Assembly (NCBI RefSeq): GCF_014763045.1
Contig: NZ_JACTAG010000002.1
Location: forward strand, 806,001 to 870,000
Reading direction: 5' to 3'
Length of the DNA: 64,000 nt
Origin: Sulfitobacter aestuariivivens
GTDB taxonomy: Bacteria > Pseudomonadota > Alphaproteobacteria > Rhodobacterales > Rhodobacteraceae
The translations under genes were made by a program, and so were the position numbers. The notes under the pieces are model-generated. The model had not been told where the DNA came from. It ran no database searches and saw only the letters and a program-made list of their open reading frames with translations. How positions within the stretch are numbered: the stretch's first letter is position 1; every line of letters begins with the position of its first letter. Shown piece after piece: positions 36,280 to 48,798 of the stretch.

Positions 36280-36572
36280 GACAGTACCTCCTCTGAAAAG
36301 GAGAACTCGCAAAGCTCCATGAACTCAAAGTCACCGGTCGCGCGGGTCCAGAGCTGTTCGAGCTTGGACGCACGAGTGATGGTGGCAGTGCGATCTTCCT
36401 CGACCACTTCGCCATAGGGGGCCATGATCTCAGCGCCGTGCACCAGCACCGAATCGCCCGGGTTCACGACGGCCCCGTTGTTGAATTTCACGTGTGCCGA
36501 CAGTTCCTCGAAACGATGGCTGATCGTCACAGTGCACGGCGCGGTTTCCTTACTTCGTGTCAAAAATCCCAT
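36276..36572 (-). CDS. Conserved small PGC protein between puhC and acsF
   Basis: A 98-residue soluble protein without signal peptide or membrane segment. A beta-rich centre with VKFNNGAVVNPGDSVLVHG, then VVEEDRTATITRASKLEQLW and an acidic C-terminus (FEFMELCEFSFSEEVL). The PGDxVxVHG pattern recalls small beta-barrel domains. The start of acsF is inside its stop (ATGA), so the two products are likely made together. I recall similar small genes here in other Rhodobacterales PGCs, without a known function. A helper of the AcsF cyclase is a reasonable guess. Confidence 0.8.
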   Translation of the reverse strand: MGFLTRSKETAPCTVTISHRFEELSAHVKFNNGAVVNPGDSVLVHGAEIMAPYGEVVEEDRTATITRASKLEQLWTRATGDFEFMELCEFSFSEEVLS

Positions 36573-36594
36573 GTTTAGTCCCTTTCAGTTTGGT

Positions 36595-37062
36595 TCAGTC
36601 GATCAGCCTGGCGAAAGCTGCGACATTGTCCTGGCCGTATCCGATCAGTTCGATGGACCAGTTGGTGGTATCGTCAATAATGGCGGTATGCCCGTTGGCG
36701 CGGCGCACCAGCCGCACGGGCGCATCCAGCGGTGCGCCCTGTATTTTGCGTTCTCGCATCACACCGACCCAGATCACGTCAATGAACCCGGCCTTGTCGG
36801 CGGTGGAATGCGCAATTTGCGTGCCCGCCGCGTTCAGAACGGCCACGCCGTCGCTGCGCGTGCCAGCCAGCGTGATGCTGCGCTCTGCCACGATGTCACT
36901 GTGCACGGGGACCCCGCGTTGGGGCTGATCCGTCAGTTGCGCATAGGCAACCAGCGCCAGCGAGGCGATCATCAGACCGAACATGGCCTGCACCAGAAAG
37001 CGCGGCACCATCTCGCGGTCGCGGTGCTTCATCTGGTTGGCAAGAGAAGATGTCTGGGCCAT
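36595..37062 (-). CDS. puhC: PuhC, photosynthetic complex assembly protein
   Basis: A 155-residue protein with one N-terminal membrane helix (FLVQAMFGLMIASLALVAYA, about 23-42) and a periplasmic domain with SDIVAERSITLAG and RRANGHTAIIDDTTNWS. PuhC helps organise the reaction centre-LH1 complex in R. capsulatus. The start at MAQTSS lies four bases after the puhB stop. Confidence 0.9.
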   Translation of the reverse strand: MAQTSSLANQMKHRDREMVPRFLVQAMFGLMIASLALVAYAQLTDQPQRGVPVHSDIVAERSITLAGTRSDGVAVLNAAGTQIAHSTADKAGFIDVIWVGVMRERKIQGAPLDAPVRLVRRANGHTAIIDDTTNWSIELIGYGQDNVAAFARLID

Positions 37063-37066
37063 GATC

Positions 37067-37711
37067 CTACTCCGCCGCGATGGCGCCATGGGCGCCTTGT
37101 TCTGCATCAAGCCGGGTCACTTTCGGCTCTGACAAACGGGTTTCGGCCGCTTCGGCAAAGAGCGCGGCCACCCGCGCTGCATCCGGTATTGACCGGAACG
37201 CAGGTTGCGTGCGGGCCATGTACCACGGGCGCACATGCGGCCATGTCATCAAATAGCTTAACCGCGTGTCGCCAATCAGCTCAAACGCGATGATACCCGA
37301 CCCGTTGCGCCGTGCGCCCACCTGCGCGGTGCCGATGCACACATAGGGCAGATTCAGCGTCATGGTCAGTGCCGCACCAATGCGCATGCAGGCGCGCTTG
37401 TTGGTCAGCGTGTAAACCGTGGACCGCGCCTGCACATAGGACATCCCGATCAACAACAATGCGGCAACCAGACCGCCAAGCAACAGCGGCACCCCGTGGC
37501 CCATGGCTTCTGTCAGGGGAACGGTGGTCGAGGACACCCCGACGCGCCAGACCGCCAACAACACAAAGTACCCGATCACCCAATTGAGCGCCCAGGCATC
37601 CTTGGCCAGCTGTAACGGGCGCGGCGCGCCCTGCCAGATGATGTGTTCATCTGCCGGCAAGGCCTCTGGCAGGCCGCGAACCGGTTCGAATTTGAAATCG
37701 TCGTGATGCAT
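37067..37711 (-). CDS. puhB: PuhB, photosynthetic complex assembly protein
   Basis: A 214-residue membrane protein. LPADEHIIWQGAP near residue 20 opens a bacterial PH-like domain, with about three hydrophobic segments and the TNKRACMRIG strand after them. It binds and helps assemble reaction centres. Starting at MHHDDFKF gives the normal length; the longer frame runs into puhA. A 65-base gap separates it from puhA. Confidence 0.92.
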   Translation of the reverse strand: MHHDDFKFEPVRGLPEALPADEHIIWQGAPRPLQLAKDAWALNWVIGYFVLLAVWRVGVSSTTVPLTEAMGHGVPLLLGGLVAALLLIGMSYVQARSTVYTLTNKRACMRIGAALTMTLNLPYVCIGTAQVGARRNGSGIIAFELIGDTRLSYLMTWPHVRPWYMARTQPAFRSIPDAARVAALFAEAAETRLSEPKVTRLDAEQGAHGAIAAE

Positions 37712-37776
37712 CTTTTGTCCCTCGTGGCAGCGCGGTTGTGTCGGGCAGGTGGCTGGCCTGCCCGGCTTTCGTGGTT

Positions 37777-38550
37777 TTAGATACAAGGCTCTGATCGGGC
37801 AGGATCGGCATAAAGCGTGCCGCCACCGTAGTAGGCCATGATCTTTTCTTCTTCGAGCAGCGTGACCTCATCGGTCCCCTTGATGGTGGGGATCCCCTCG
37901 GCCTGTTCGGCATAGATCGACCGCACGGTCACCCGGTCACTTTGCACGCGGGCAAAGTTGATAGGGATGAGGCGCGTCTTGCCAGAGCCTTCGGGGTTCA
38001 GGTCCATGGTAAGGAACCGCACCAGCTGCTCTGGCACATCCACCCACATATCGGTCACACGGCCGATCACCTCGCCGTCACCTGTCACCACCACCTTGCC
38101 GCGCGGGTCACGCCCGGCGGAAACTGCAAAGTCAGGCAGGGATGACATCGGCTTGATCTTGGCATGCCCATGCGCATCCAGTTCCGGCACATCCCGCCGG
38201 GGTGCCCATGCGGCAGGGCCGATACCGTCGACCATCGGATCACCAGTTGGCACAAAGGGCGATCCTGCCGCTTTCGACGTCTGCTCCATCGCCAGATCGC
38301 TGCGATCGCCGCGCTGGCCCGATGGCACTGTCAGCTCCCCCCGGTCATGCGGCAGGATAAACGTCTTGTCCTTGGGCACAGGGAACGGGCCCTGGTTCGG
38401 GGCGGTTTGCCCATCGTCTGTCTCAAGCGGATAACCCTCGCGCATGTTCTCTGTCTGCAGGTAGAAAATCAGCAGCGCGAAAAAGATCCAGAACAGCCAG
38501 ATCGCGGCGCTTGCCAGATCGAAGTTTCCGAAAAATTCAGTGCCAACCAT
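37777..38550 (-). CDS. puhA: Photosynthetic reaction centre H subunit
   Basis: A 257-residue subunit with one N-terminal membrane helix (FDLASAAIWLFWIFFALLIFY is its core, about 11-31) and a large cytoplasmic beta-barrel domain that caps the quinone side of L and M. The helix-to-domain junction LQTENMREGYPLE and the acidic YAEQAEGIPTIKGTDEVTLLEEEKI region are characteristic. It lies 30 bases after lhaA. Confidence 0.96.
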   Translation of the reverse strand: MVGTEFFGNFDLASAAIWLFWIFFALLIFYLQTENMREGYPLETDDGQTAPNQGPFPVPKDKTFILPHDRGELTVPSGQRGDRSDLAMEQTSKAAGSPFVPTGDPMVDGIGPAAWAPRRDVPELDAHGHAKIKPMSSLPDFAVSAGRDPRGKVVVTGDGEVIGRVTDMWVDVPEQLVRFLTMDLNPEGSGKTRLIPINFARVQSDRVTVRSIYAEQAEGIPTIKGTDEVTLLEEEKIMAYYGGGTLYADPARSEPCI

Positions 38551-38580
38551 GTTGGTGTCCTCCGTTCGGTGTCATCTTGG

Positions 38581-40008
38581 TCATGTTGGGAAATCCGCCA
38601 GCGCCATCGGGCGCGTCGATGCGGTGCCCATCGCGCGGGCCTTGACCAAAGGCCCCAGTGCAACAAGCGTGATGAAAAGAAGCGCGATCTCGATGTGGTA
38701 AACCACCGAGTATCCCGTGGCATTGGACTGCAGCGCATCGCCAAGCGACCCGTTGGTCGCCGCCATGTTAATGACATCGCGCAGCGCGCCGCCCATGAAA
38801 ATCGACACACCCGCCGCTGTGGCCTGGGCCGCCCCCCAGGCACCCAGCGCCAGGCCCTTGCCCGCAACGCCCGTGGTGTCCAGCGTCATCGCCGCCGTTA
38901 GCGTCGCGACAGCAAAAAGCCCGCCACCAAGGCCGATACCAAAGGCACCCGCAAAGAACAGTGCGCCGCTGACCATGGGGGCGGCAAAGATCACCGCACA
39001 GAAACCGACCAGCCCGACCAAAATGCCCCGCGCCGCCATACGGTAGGGAATGATCCCTTTCTTGAGCCACCGCGCCGCAAACCCAAAGCCCAGCAAAGCG
39101 CCCGCAGCCCACATCGCGGTCAGCAGCGTGGTCGCCGAAACCGACAGCCCCAGTACTTCGCCGCCATAAGGCTCAAGCAGCACGTCCTGCATGTTGAAGG
39201 CAAGCGTGCCAATGAACACCACAACCAGCAGTCGGGCCGCACTGCTATCGCGTGTCAGATCCGCCCAGGCATCCCGGAACTGAGGCCGGGGCGCTGCACG
39301 CTCAGCCTTGGTCATCGGGTTGACCCGCTCCTGCTTCCACAGCGCGATGACATTCAGCGCGATGGTCACCACCGCCGCCCCCTGCACCACCTGCACCAGC
39401 CGTAGCGCACTGAAGTCGCGTAACAACGTCCCGATCAGCACCGCAGATACCCCCACGCCAATCAGGAACATCACATACAGCAGTGCGACAACCCGTGGCC
39501 TCGTTTCCTCGGTCGCCCGGTCGGCAGCCAGCGCCAGACCAGCGGTCTGGGTCATGTGCATGCCAAGGCCCGTCAACAGAAACGCCAGTGCCGCACCCAC
39601 TTCACCGGCCCATTCAGGGCCCGCAACCTGATCGCCCGACAACACCAAGAGCCCCATCGGCATGATCGCAAGACCACCAAACTGCCAAAGGGAGCCGAAC
39701 CACAGATACGGGATACGCTTCCATCCAATCGCGGAGCGGTAGGTGTCAGACCGGAATCCCAGCAGCGCCCGGAAAGGGGCCACCAGCACCGGGATCGCAA
39801 TCATGATCGCCACGATCCAGGCCATCACGCTTAGCTCTACAATCATCACCCGGTTGAGCGTGCCGAGCAGCAGCACCGACGCCATCCCGACACTGATCTG
39901 GAACAATGACAAGCGCAGCAACTGCCCAACCGGCAACTCCCCGCTCGCCGCATCCGCAAACGGCAGCATCCTGAGCGTCATGCCCTTGATGACCTTGCGC
40001 CCGATCAT
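38581..40008 (-). CDS. lhaA: LhaA, PucC-family LH1 assembly protein
   Basis: A 475-residue polytopic protein of the PucC branch of the major facilitator superfamily, with about twelve membrane helices. Conserved pieces are RLSLFQISVGMASVLLLGTLNRVMIVEL at the start of the fold (split by helices) and GFRSDTYRS. It assists insertion of LH1 antenna. It overlaps bchM by ATGA. A second PucC-family gene, orf428, lies at 52964-54250. Confidence 0.92.
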   Translation of the reverse strand: MIGRKVIKGMTLRMLPFADAASGELPVGQLLRLSLFQISVGMASVLLLGTLNRVMIVELSVMAWIVAIMIAIPVLVAPFRALLGFRSDTYRSAIGWKRIPYLWFGSLWQFGGLAIMPMGLLVLSGDQVAGPEWAGEVGAALAFLLTGLGMHMTQTAGLALAADRATEETRPRVVALLYVMFLIGVGVSAVLIGTLLRDFSALRLVQVVQGAAVVTIALNVIALWKQERVNPMTKAERAAPRPQFRDAWADLTRDSSAARLLVVVFIGTLAFNMQDVLLEPYGGEVLGLSVSATTLLTAMWAAGALLGFGFAARWLKKGIIPYRMAARGILVGLVGFCAVIFAAPMVSGALFFAGAFGIGLGGGLFAVATLTAAMTLDTTGVAGKGLALGAWGAAQATAAGVSIFMGGALRDVINMAATNGSLGDALQSNATGYSVVYHIEIALLFITLVALGPLVKARAMGTASTRPMALADFPT

Positions 40009-40672
40009 GGGCGATACTCCAGCGCGTTGGAAATGTAGAAGCCCGACGTCACGCGATCAATGTCGCGCAACCGCCCCCGGCCCAGCGCCGCGGCCAGCCG
40101 CATCGGCGAGTGCGGCACCATGGTTGGCGAGCGGTCAGATTTCGGAAACAGCTTGCCCAGTCGCCACATCGCCATCAGCAAGCGCGTGCGCGGCGCCACG
40201 GTAAACACCATCTGTCCGCGCAATCGCGGCGCGATCCCCTCAAGGATCGCAGCGATGTCTTGTTCGCTATAATAGATGAGACTGTCCATGGCGACGACAT
40301 GGTCAAACGCACCGTGCCGCTTATCCAGCATGTCACCCGCCTGAAACGTCAGCGATCCGCGCACTCGATCCGGCGTGCGCCGCTTGGCGATGTCGATCAG
40401 CTGGGGTGAGATATCAACCCCTACGACATCCGCACCGCGCGCCGCCAGCTCAAACGCCAGCGCACCCGTACCACAGCCCGCGTCCAGCACCCGCACCCCG
40501 CGCAGATCAGCGGGCAGCTGATCAAGGATCAAGGCCCGCATCTGGTCCCGCCCCGCCCGCACGGTCGCGCGAATGCCCGATACGGGTGCATCCGACGTCA
40601 GACGCTCCCAAGTCCGGGTCGCGGTGCGGTCGAAATAGGTCTCGACCCGCTGGCGTGTGGCCTCATAGGTCA

Positions 40673-40673
<1 letters not shown>
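40005..40673 (-). CDS. bchM: Mg-protoporphyrin IX methyltransferase
   Basis: A 222-residue SAM-dependent methyltransferase that esterifies the ring C propionate before cyclisation by AcsF. Motif I is VLDAGCGTGALAFELA near residue 65, followed by GADVVGVDIS. Its ATG shares a base with the bchL stop (TGATG), and its stop overlaps lhaA, so three genes are chained. Confidence 0.95.
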
Positions 40674-41587
<914 letters not shown>

Positions 41588-41589
41588 CT

Positions 41590-41606
41590 ATCGCGTCTCG
41601 CGATAA
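41590..41606. repeat. Hairpin before bchL
   Basis: TATCGCG-TCT-CGCGATA is a perfect 7-bp stem with a 3-base loop, 17 bases upstream of the bchL start. It sits next to the palindromic repeat at 41610-41657. In the superoperon mRNA it could affect stability or separate bchL translation from bchH. Confidence 0.65.
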
Positions 41607-41609
41607 TCA

Positions 41610-41657
41610 TCTTCTGGCTAAAATTATCCCGGGGAGCCCGAGGGGCTGGCCCCTCGG
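41610..41657 (-). repeat. Palindromic repeat family, copy 2 (bchH-bchL gap)
   Basis: On the minus strand: AGGGGCCAGCCCCT, spacer, CTCCCCGGGATAATTTTA, then GCCAGAAGAT. It shares the order and sequence of modules with copy 1 at 10440-10485 and is oriented along the bchH-bchL transcript. Confidence 0.75.
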
Positions 41658-41687
41658 TCTTACAGCAGCAAACTGAACACGTTCCCC

Positions 41688-44600
41688 TCATTCTGCCGCA
41701 ATCCCTTCAAGTCTGTCTTCAATGGCATCCGCCGCATTCTGCAGGGCAGCCAGCGTATCATCATCCGGCGTCCAGTACTGACGATCCGAAGCTTCAAGCA
41801 GCCGGTTGGCCATGCGCATGGATGCCTGCGGATTGAGATCCGAAAGCCGCTTGCGCATCGCATCATCCAGCACAAATGTTTCCGACAGGCGCTGGTAGAC
41901 CCAAGCGTCCACCTTGCCCGTCGTGGCAGACCAGCCAACCGTGTTGGTGATATGCGCCTCGATCATGCGCACACCTTCATGACCATGCTGCAACAAAGGC
42001 TCAAAGAACTTCGGGTTCAGGCTGCGGCTGCGTGTCTCCAGCGCCACCTGATCGGTCAGCGTCCGCACCCGGGTCCCGCCACGGGTCTGATCCCCGATGT
42101 AGATCGGCGTATCCGCACCGCCCTTGGCCCGCTTCACCGCCGACGCGATACCGCCAAGCGTGTCGAAATAGTGATCGACGGTCGTGACGCCCAGCTCAAT
42201 CGATTCAAGGTTCTGATAAGCCAGATCGACCTCACGCAGGGTCGCCTCCAAAAGTCCGGTCTGCTGCCTTGCCTCACCATCCAGCCCATATGCGAAACTC
42301 TTGCGGGCCTGATATGCATCCGCCAGATCGTTCTCATCCTCAAATGCAGAACTGTCGACCAGCTGATTGACATTCGACCCATAGGCCCCTTCCGCGTTGG
42401 AAAAGACCCGCAAGGCAGCGGTCTCGATATCCACGCCTTCCGCCTCCATGAAAGCCAGCGCATGGGCGCGAATGGGGTTGAGCGCCGCCGGTTCCTCAGC
42501 CATCGCGCATTGCAGGGCCGCATCCGCCAGCAGCTTCATCTGCAAAGGCAGCAGGTCACGGAAAATGCCCGAAAGGGTCATCACAACATCGACCCGCGCG
42601 CGCCCCAGCACATCCAGCGGGACCAGATCCGCCCCGCAAAGGCGGCCATGGTTGTCAAAGCGGGGCGTCGCCCCCATCAGTGACAACGCCTGCGCAATCG
42701 GCCCGCCATTGGATTTAATGTTGTCGGACCCCCAAAGCACCAAAGCCACAGTGCGCGGCACGGCGGCATGGGTCCGCAACAATTCCTCGGCCTGCCGTGC
42801 ACCTGACAGCATGGCTTCTGCCGTGGGCATGCGGAACGGATCAAAGGCATGAATATTGCGACCCGTGGGCAGGATTTCCGGCGCACGGATCACATCGCCA
42901 CCGGGAACCGGTGCAATGTATTGACCGTTCATCGCCCGCATCAGGGCCGGCAATTCACTGTCCGTGCTGAGATGCGCACGTGCCTTTGCGCGATCCTCAT
43001 CCGTCTCCAACGCCATTTGGTCCAGCAACGTATCCAGCTTGTCCCCACAACTGGGTTTGCCCACGATGTGCAGCCCATCGGGGATCAGGGCATTTTCGGT
43101 CTCCAAAAGCTTCAGCCAAAGGGTTTCGGGGTCCCGACCATCCAGATCAACCGCATCGGCCTGTGCTGCAATCAACTCTGCCAGGCCCGTCTGGTCATCA
43201 TCCGCGTCAAGACTGCGCCACCGGGTCAGGCTTTCCTTCAGGTCCGCCAGCCCGCGATAAAGCCCCGCATTCTGCAAAGGCGGTGTCAGATGCGTGACCG
43301 TCACGGCATTGGCACGGCGCTTGGCCAGCGTCGCCTCGGACGGGTTGTTGGCCGCATAAAGATAGACGTTGGGCATATTGCCCATCAGCCGGTCAGGCCA
43401 ATCCGCGCCCCCCAATCCGTTCTGCTTGCCCGGCATGAATTCCAGCGCGCCATGCATGCCGAAATGCAGCACCACATCGGCCCGCAAATCGTGCTTGAGG
43501 TATTGATAAAACGCGCTGAAGGCATGCGTCGGGGCAAATCCACGCTCAAAGAGCAGACGCATCGGGTCGCCCTCATAGCCGAAGGTGGGCTGTACACCGA
43601 CAAACACATTGCCGAACTGCGCGCCCAGAACGAAAACCTCACGCCCGTTGGATTGCACCTTGCCCGGCGCAGGGCCCCATGTGGCTTCGATCTCATCCAG
43701 CCAGGGGGTACTGGCGACGATCTGGTCCGCACTCACGCGCGCGGCGACATTGGCATCCTGACCGTAGTTTTGCGCGTTGCCGCCCAGCACCGCTTCGCGC
43801 AGTGCCTCAACCGATGCGGGCGGGCACAGGTCGTACCCCTCTCCCGCCATCTGGTGCAACGTGTTGAACAGACTTTCAAAGACCGACAGATACGCCGCAG
43901 TCCCTACCGCCCCGGCATTGGGCGGAAACCCAAAGAGCACGATTGCAGCCGTTTTTTTTGCGTTATCCAAGCGCCGCAGCCGGGCCAGCCGTGCGGTCTT
44001 GTCCACCAGCGCATCGATGCGCTCGCAGCACGGCGCCATGGCGCGGATGTCGTTGGTGGACTGCGGATCGTGGCGCCCCGCAAAAACCGTCGGGTTGGTC
44101 GCCCCGTCAAGTTCGGGCAGGGCGATCAGCATCGTGGTTTCAATCGGGCTCAGCCCCTGATGCCCGGCATCCCACTGCTCGATAGTCTGAAATTCCAGCG
44201 GCTGTGCCGAGATATAGGGCACATCCAGCCCCTGCAGCATATCAATCGCCGCTTCGTTGTCATTATACGCAGGGCCTCCGACAAGGCTGAACCCTGTCAA
44301 AGAAACCAGCGCATCGATCTGGCCCGCGTGATAGGCCTCAACCGCAGGCCGCGCGTCCAGACCGCCTGCAAAGGCTGGAATAACACGCATGCCCCTGGCC
44401 TCGAACGTGCGAATTACATGGTCGTAATGTGCGGTGTCAGACGCAAGAATATAGCTGCGCAGCATCAACAGGCCGATCACCGGACCATCGCCTTTTACAG
44501 GCAATTCAGCCGGATCAGTTGTGATCCTGTGGCCAGGCAAATCGGGATGATACAGACCACAATCGGGGTACTCGACCGGCAATGCGGCGTCACTTCCCTG

Positions 44601-45185
44601 CCACATCGGATTGCGGGCATAGCGGGAGATCAAAAACCGGATCAGGTTCTCAATATTGTCGTCCGATCCGCCCAACCAATATTGCATGGTCAAGAACCAG
44701 GCGCGCAGATCCTGCGCCTTGCCGGGGATCAACCCCAGGATCTTGGGCAGGCGACGCAGCATCTTCATCTGCCCCGCACCAGAAGTACCGCCCTTCTTTG
44801 CCGGTTTCAGTTTCTTGAGCAGCGCCATCACACCGGTTGCGGGCTTTGCCATGTCCAGATCGCCCATGCGGGTGAGCCGGACAATCGCCTCATCGGCAAT
44901 GATGCCAACCATCGCGTCGCATCCATCCCGGCGCGCTTCAAGATCAGGCAGGATGGCCTTGATGTGGTCCTCCAGAAAAATGACCGAACTCACGACGATG
45001 TCCGCCGTGGCAATATCCGCCTTGGCCGCGGCAAGCGCGTCCGCATCTTTGCCCCACTCTGCAGCGGCATGAATTTTCAACGCCAGACCCGGATACGCGA
45101 GCGCCAGCTTTGGACCCACGCGCGCAGCAGGCCCCGCCGCATGGCGATCCAACGTCACAAGAACGACGTTGTAGGGGGTATGCAT
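41688..45185 (-). CDS. bchH: Magnesium chelatase subunit H
   Basis: A 1165-residue CobN/BchH-type subunit that binds protoporphyrin IX and receives magnesium from the BchID motor. Landmarks include HFGMHGALEFMPGKQNGL near residue 580, VALVLWGSDNIKSNGG near residue 815 and GVTTVDHYFDTLGGI near residue 1005. The start at MHTPYNVV lies four bases after the bchB stop. Length is typical. Confidence 0.96.
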   Translation of the reverse strand: MHTPYNVVLVTLDRHAAGPAARVGPKLALAYPGLALKIHAAAEWGKDADALAAAKADIATADIVVSSVIFLEDHIKAILPDLEARRDGCDAMVGIIADEAIVRLTRMGDLDMAKPATGVMALLKKLKPAKKGGTSGAGQMKMLRRLPKILGLIPGKAQDLRAWFLTMQYWLGGSDDNIENLIRFLISRYARNPMWQGSDAALPVEYPDCGLYHPDLPGHRITTDPAELPVKGDGPVIGLLMLRSYILASDTAHYDHVIRTFEARGMRVIPAFAGGLDARPAVEAYHAGQIDALVSLTGFSLVGGPAYNDNEAAIDMLQGLDVPYISAQPLEFQTIEQWDAGHQGLSPIETTMLIALPELDGATNPTVFAGRHDPQSTNDIRAMAPCCERIDALVDKTARLARLRRLDNAKKTAAIVLFGFPPNAGAVGTAAYLSVFESLFNTLHQMAGEGYDLCPPASVEALREAVLGGNAQNYGQDANVAARVSADQIVASTPWLDEIEATWGPAPGKVQSNGREVFVLGAQFGNVFVGVQPTFGYEGDPMRLLFERGFAPTHAFSAFYQYLKHDLRADVVLHFGMHGALEFMPGKQNGLGGADWPDRLMGNMPNVYLYAANNPSEATLAKRRANAVTVTHLTPPLQNAGLYRGLADLKESLTRWRSLDADDDQTGLAELIAAQADAVDLDGRDPETLWLKLLETENALIPDGLHIVGKPSCGDKLDTLLDQMALETDEDRAKARAHLSTDSELPALMRAMNGQYIAPVPGGDVIRAPEILPTGRNIHAFDPFRMPTAEAMLSGARQAEELLRTHAAVPRTVALVLWGSDNIKSNGGPIAQALSLMGATPRFDNHGRLCGADLVPLDVLGRARVDVVMTLSGIFRDLLPLQMKLLADAALQCAMAEEPAALNPIRAHALAFMEAEGVDIETAALRVFSNAEGAYGSNVNQLVDSSAFEDENDLADAYQARKSFAYGLDGEARQQTGLLEATLREVDLAYQNLESIELGVTTVDHYFDTLGGIASAVKRAKGGADTPIYIGDQTRGGTRVRTLTDQVALETRSRSLNPKFFEPLLQHGHEGVRMIEAHITNTVGWSATTGKVDAWVYQRLSETFVLDDAMRKRLSDLNPQASMRMANRLLEASDRQYWTPDDDTLAALQNAADAIEDRLEGIAAE

Positions 45186-45189
45186 CACT

Positions 45190-46737
45190 TCATCGCGCAA
45201 AATGGGCCTTCGCTTCGTAAAGTGTGTCGAGGCTGATCTCGTTCAGCCCCCTTTCTGCGGCAAAACTCTCGGTATTCCGCCGCGCCTTGCCGCGCACAAA
45301 AAACGGGATCTTCTTCAACTCACGCTCAGCGGTATCAAGCCAGATAACCTCGCCCGGATTCTTTTGCAGGCCGGAAATATCCCGGGGGGTCTGGGGGGCT
45401 GGCCCCCCATCCACGCTCGCCGCAGGCGCATGACCGCCATGATGGCTTGGCCCGGCGGCATCGTTGAATTCGAAATCCTCGCGGAACATGTGCAACAGAT
45501 GCTCTTCCAGCCCCATAACCAGCGGATGCACCCAGGTATCGAAAAGCACATTGGCCCCTTCGAACCCCATCTGCGGGGAATAGCGCGCGGGGAAATCCTG
45601 CACATGCACAGGCGCAGAAATCACCGCGCAGGGGATGCCCAGACGCTTGCCGATATGACGCTCCATCTGGGTGCCCAAAATCATTTCGGGCTGAAGCGCC
45701 TCAATGACCTTCTCGACTTCAAGGTAATCATCCGTGATCAAAGCCTCGACGCCAAATTCTTTGGCCAGCGCGCGGACAGGTCGGGCAAATTCACGGTTGT
45801 AGCAGCCGATGCCCGCAACCTCGAAACCCATCTCATCGCGTGCCACGCGCGCAGCCGCCTGCACGTGCGTACCGTCCCCGAAGATAAAGACGCGCTTACC
45901 CGTCAGGTAGGTGCTGTCAACAGACGCCGCCCACCAGCGCTGACGCGCACGGGTATCGTCCAGCGGCGCATCCGACCCGGAAAGCGCGCGCACTTCCGCG
46001 ATAAAGTCCTTTGTCGCGCCAGACCCGATGGGGATGGTTTTCGTATAGGGCTGATCGAACGTGCGTTCGCAATAGCGCGCGGCCTGTTCGCCGGTTTCGG
46101 GATAAAGCAGCACGTTGAAATGGGCCTGCGCCATGCGGCCAATGTCAGATGGGGTGGCACCCATGGGGGCGACCACGTTCACCTCGATGCCCAGCTCGAA
46201 CAACAGGTTGGTGATCTCTGCCACGTCGTCGCGGTGGCGAAAGCCCAGCGCGGTCGGGCCGATGATGTTGCACGACACGCGCGCGGTCTTTGCCATGGGC
46301 GCGGCCAGATGCCGGACGATCTGGAAAAACGTCTCGTCAGCGCCAAAGTTTTCCTTGCGCTGGTAGCTGGGCAATTCCAGCGGAATAACGGGAACGGGCA
46401 GGCCCATCGTTTCGGCCAGCCCGCCGGGATCATCCTGGATAAGCTCGGCCGTGCAGGACGCGCCAACGATGATGGCCTCCGGCTTGAACCGGTCATAGGC
46501 ATCCTGACAGGCCTGCTTGAAAAGCCCTGCCGTGTCGCTGCCCAGGTCGCGTGCCTGAAATGTGGTGTACGTCACAGGCGGGCGGTGATCGCGCCGTTCG
46601 ATCATGGTGAACAGCAGGTCGGCATAGGTGTCGCCCTGAGGCGCGTGCAGGACGTAATGCAGGCCCTTCATGCCCGTGGCCACGCGCATGGCGCCAACAT
46701 GTGGGGGGCCTTCGTATGTCCAGACCGTCAGCTTCAT
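45190..46737 (-). CDS. bchB: Dark-operative protochlorophyllide reductase, B subunit
   Basis: A 515-residue subunit forming with BchN the catalytic heterotetramer. Ligand D36 (in APQGDTYAD) and C95 (in GASCTAEL) occupy the positions known in R. capsulatus, where an aspartate unusually ligates the 4Fe-4S cluster. The start at [10 protein letters not shown] is the family start; the frame is open further upstream without meaning. Near residues 443-459, in the flexible linker before the C-terminal [15 protein letters not shown] domain, the coding sequence is a copy of the dispersed repeat, translated as [15 protein letters not shown]. Confidence 0.97.
   Translation of the reverse strand: MKLTVWTYEGPPHVGAMRVATGMKGLHYVLHAPQGDTYADLLFTMIERRDHRPPVTYTTFQARDLGSDTAGLFKQACQDAYDRFKPEAIIVGASCTAELIQDDPGGLAETMGLPVPVIPLELPSYQRKENFGADETFFQIVRHLAAPMAKTARVSCNIIGPTALGFRHRDDVAEITNLLFELGIEVNVVAPMGATPSDIGRMAQAHFNVLLYPETGEQAARYCERTFDQPYTKTIPIGSGATKDFIAEVRALSGSDAPLDDTRARQRWWAASVDSTYLTGKRVFIFGDGTHVQAAARVARDEMGFEVAGIGCYNREFARPVRALAKEFGVEALITDDYLEVEKVIEALQPEMILGTQMERHIGKRLGIPCAVISAPVHVQDFPARYSPQMGFEGANVLFDTWVHPLVMGLEEHLLHMFREDFEFNDAAGPSHHGGHAPAASVDGGPAPQTPRDISGLQKNPGEVIWLDTAERELKKIPFFVRGKARRNTESFAAERGLNEISLDTLYEAKAHFAR
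45371..45409 (-). repeat. Palindromic repeat family, copy 3, inside bchB
   Basis: On the minus strand: TGGGGGGCCAGCCCCCC, AGACCCCCCGGGATATTT, then CCGGCCTGCAAAAG. The first two modules match copies 1 and 2 closely; the third is diverged. The element is in frame and codes for a proline/glycine linker of BchB. Confidence 0.75.
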
Positions 46738-46780
46738 GAAGCCACCGTCGGGATTTGCATATTTTTGGAACATTGAAGGG

Positions 46781-48611
<1,831 letters not shown>

Positions 48612-48691
48612 CATGAATTCGCCACAGAGATGCAAAGAAATCTCGCGTTATCCATTGTGATTAAACAATCTTCTGGCGAGAAACATCAATA

Positions 48692-48709
48692 TGTCAGCGT
48701 GAATTGACA
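48692..48709. promoter_or_regulatory. PpsR/CrtJ box, aerR side
   Basis: TGTCAGCGTGAATTGACA is a second TGT-N12-ACA palindrome, 98 bases from the first. Its right end TTGACA would be the -35 of a plus-strand promoter for aerR-ppsR, so PpsR may repress its own operon as well as bchF. Confidence 0.8.
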
Positions 48710-48798
48710 ATATATCGCTGAAAGTGGACGATGTTCGGGGGAATTGCTTAAATCGAACCCGACAACCGACGGACCAGCACGACGACTGGGAGCAATGA

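Noticed and set aside
48668-48680. CAATCTTCTGGC near the aerR-side PpsR box, matching the tail of the repeat family
   Set aside because: Only about 12 bases match and the GC-rich modules are missing; chance is likely.
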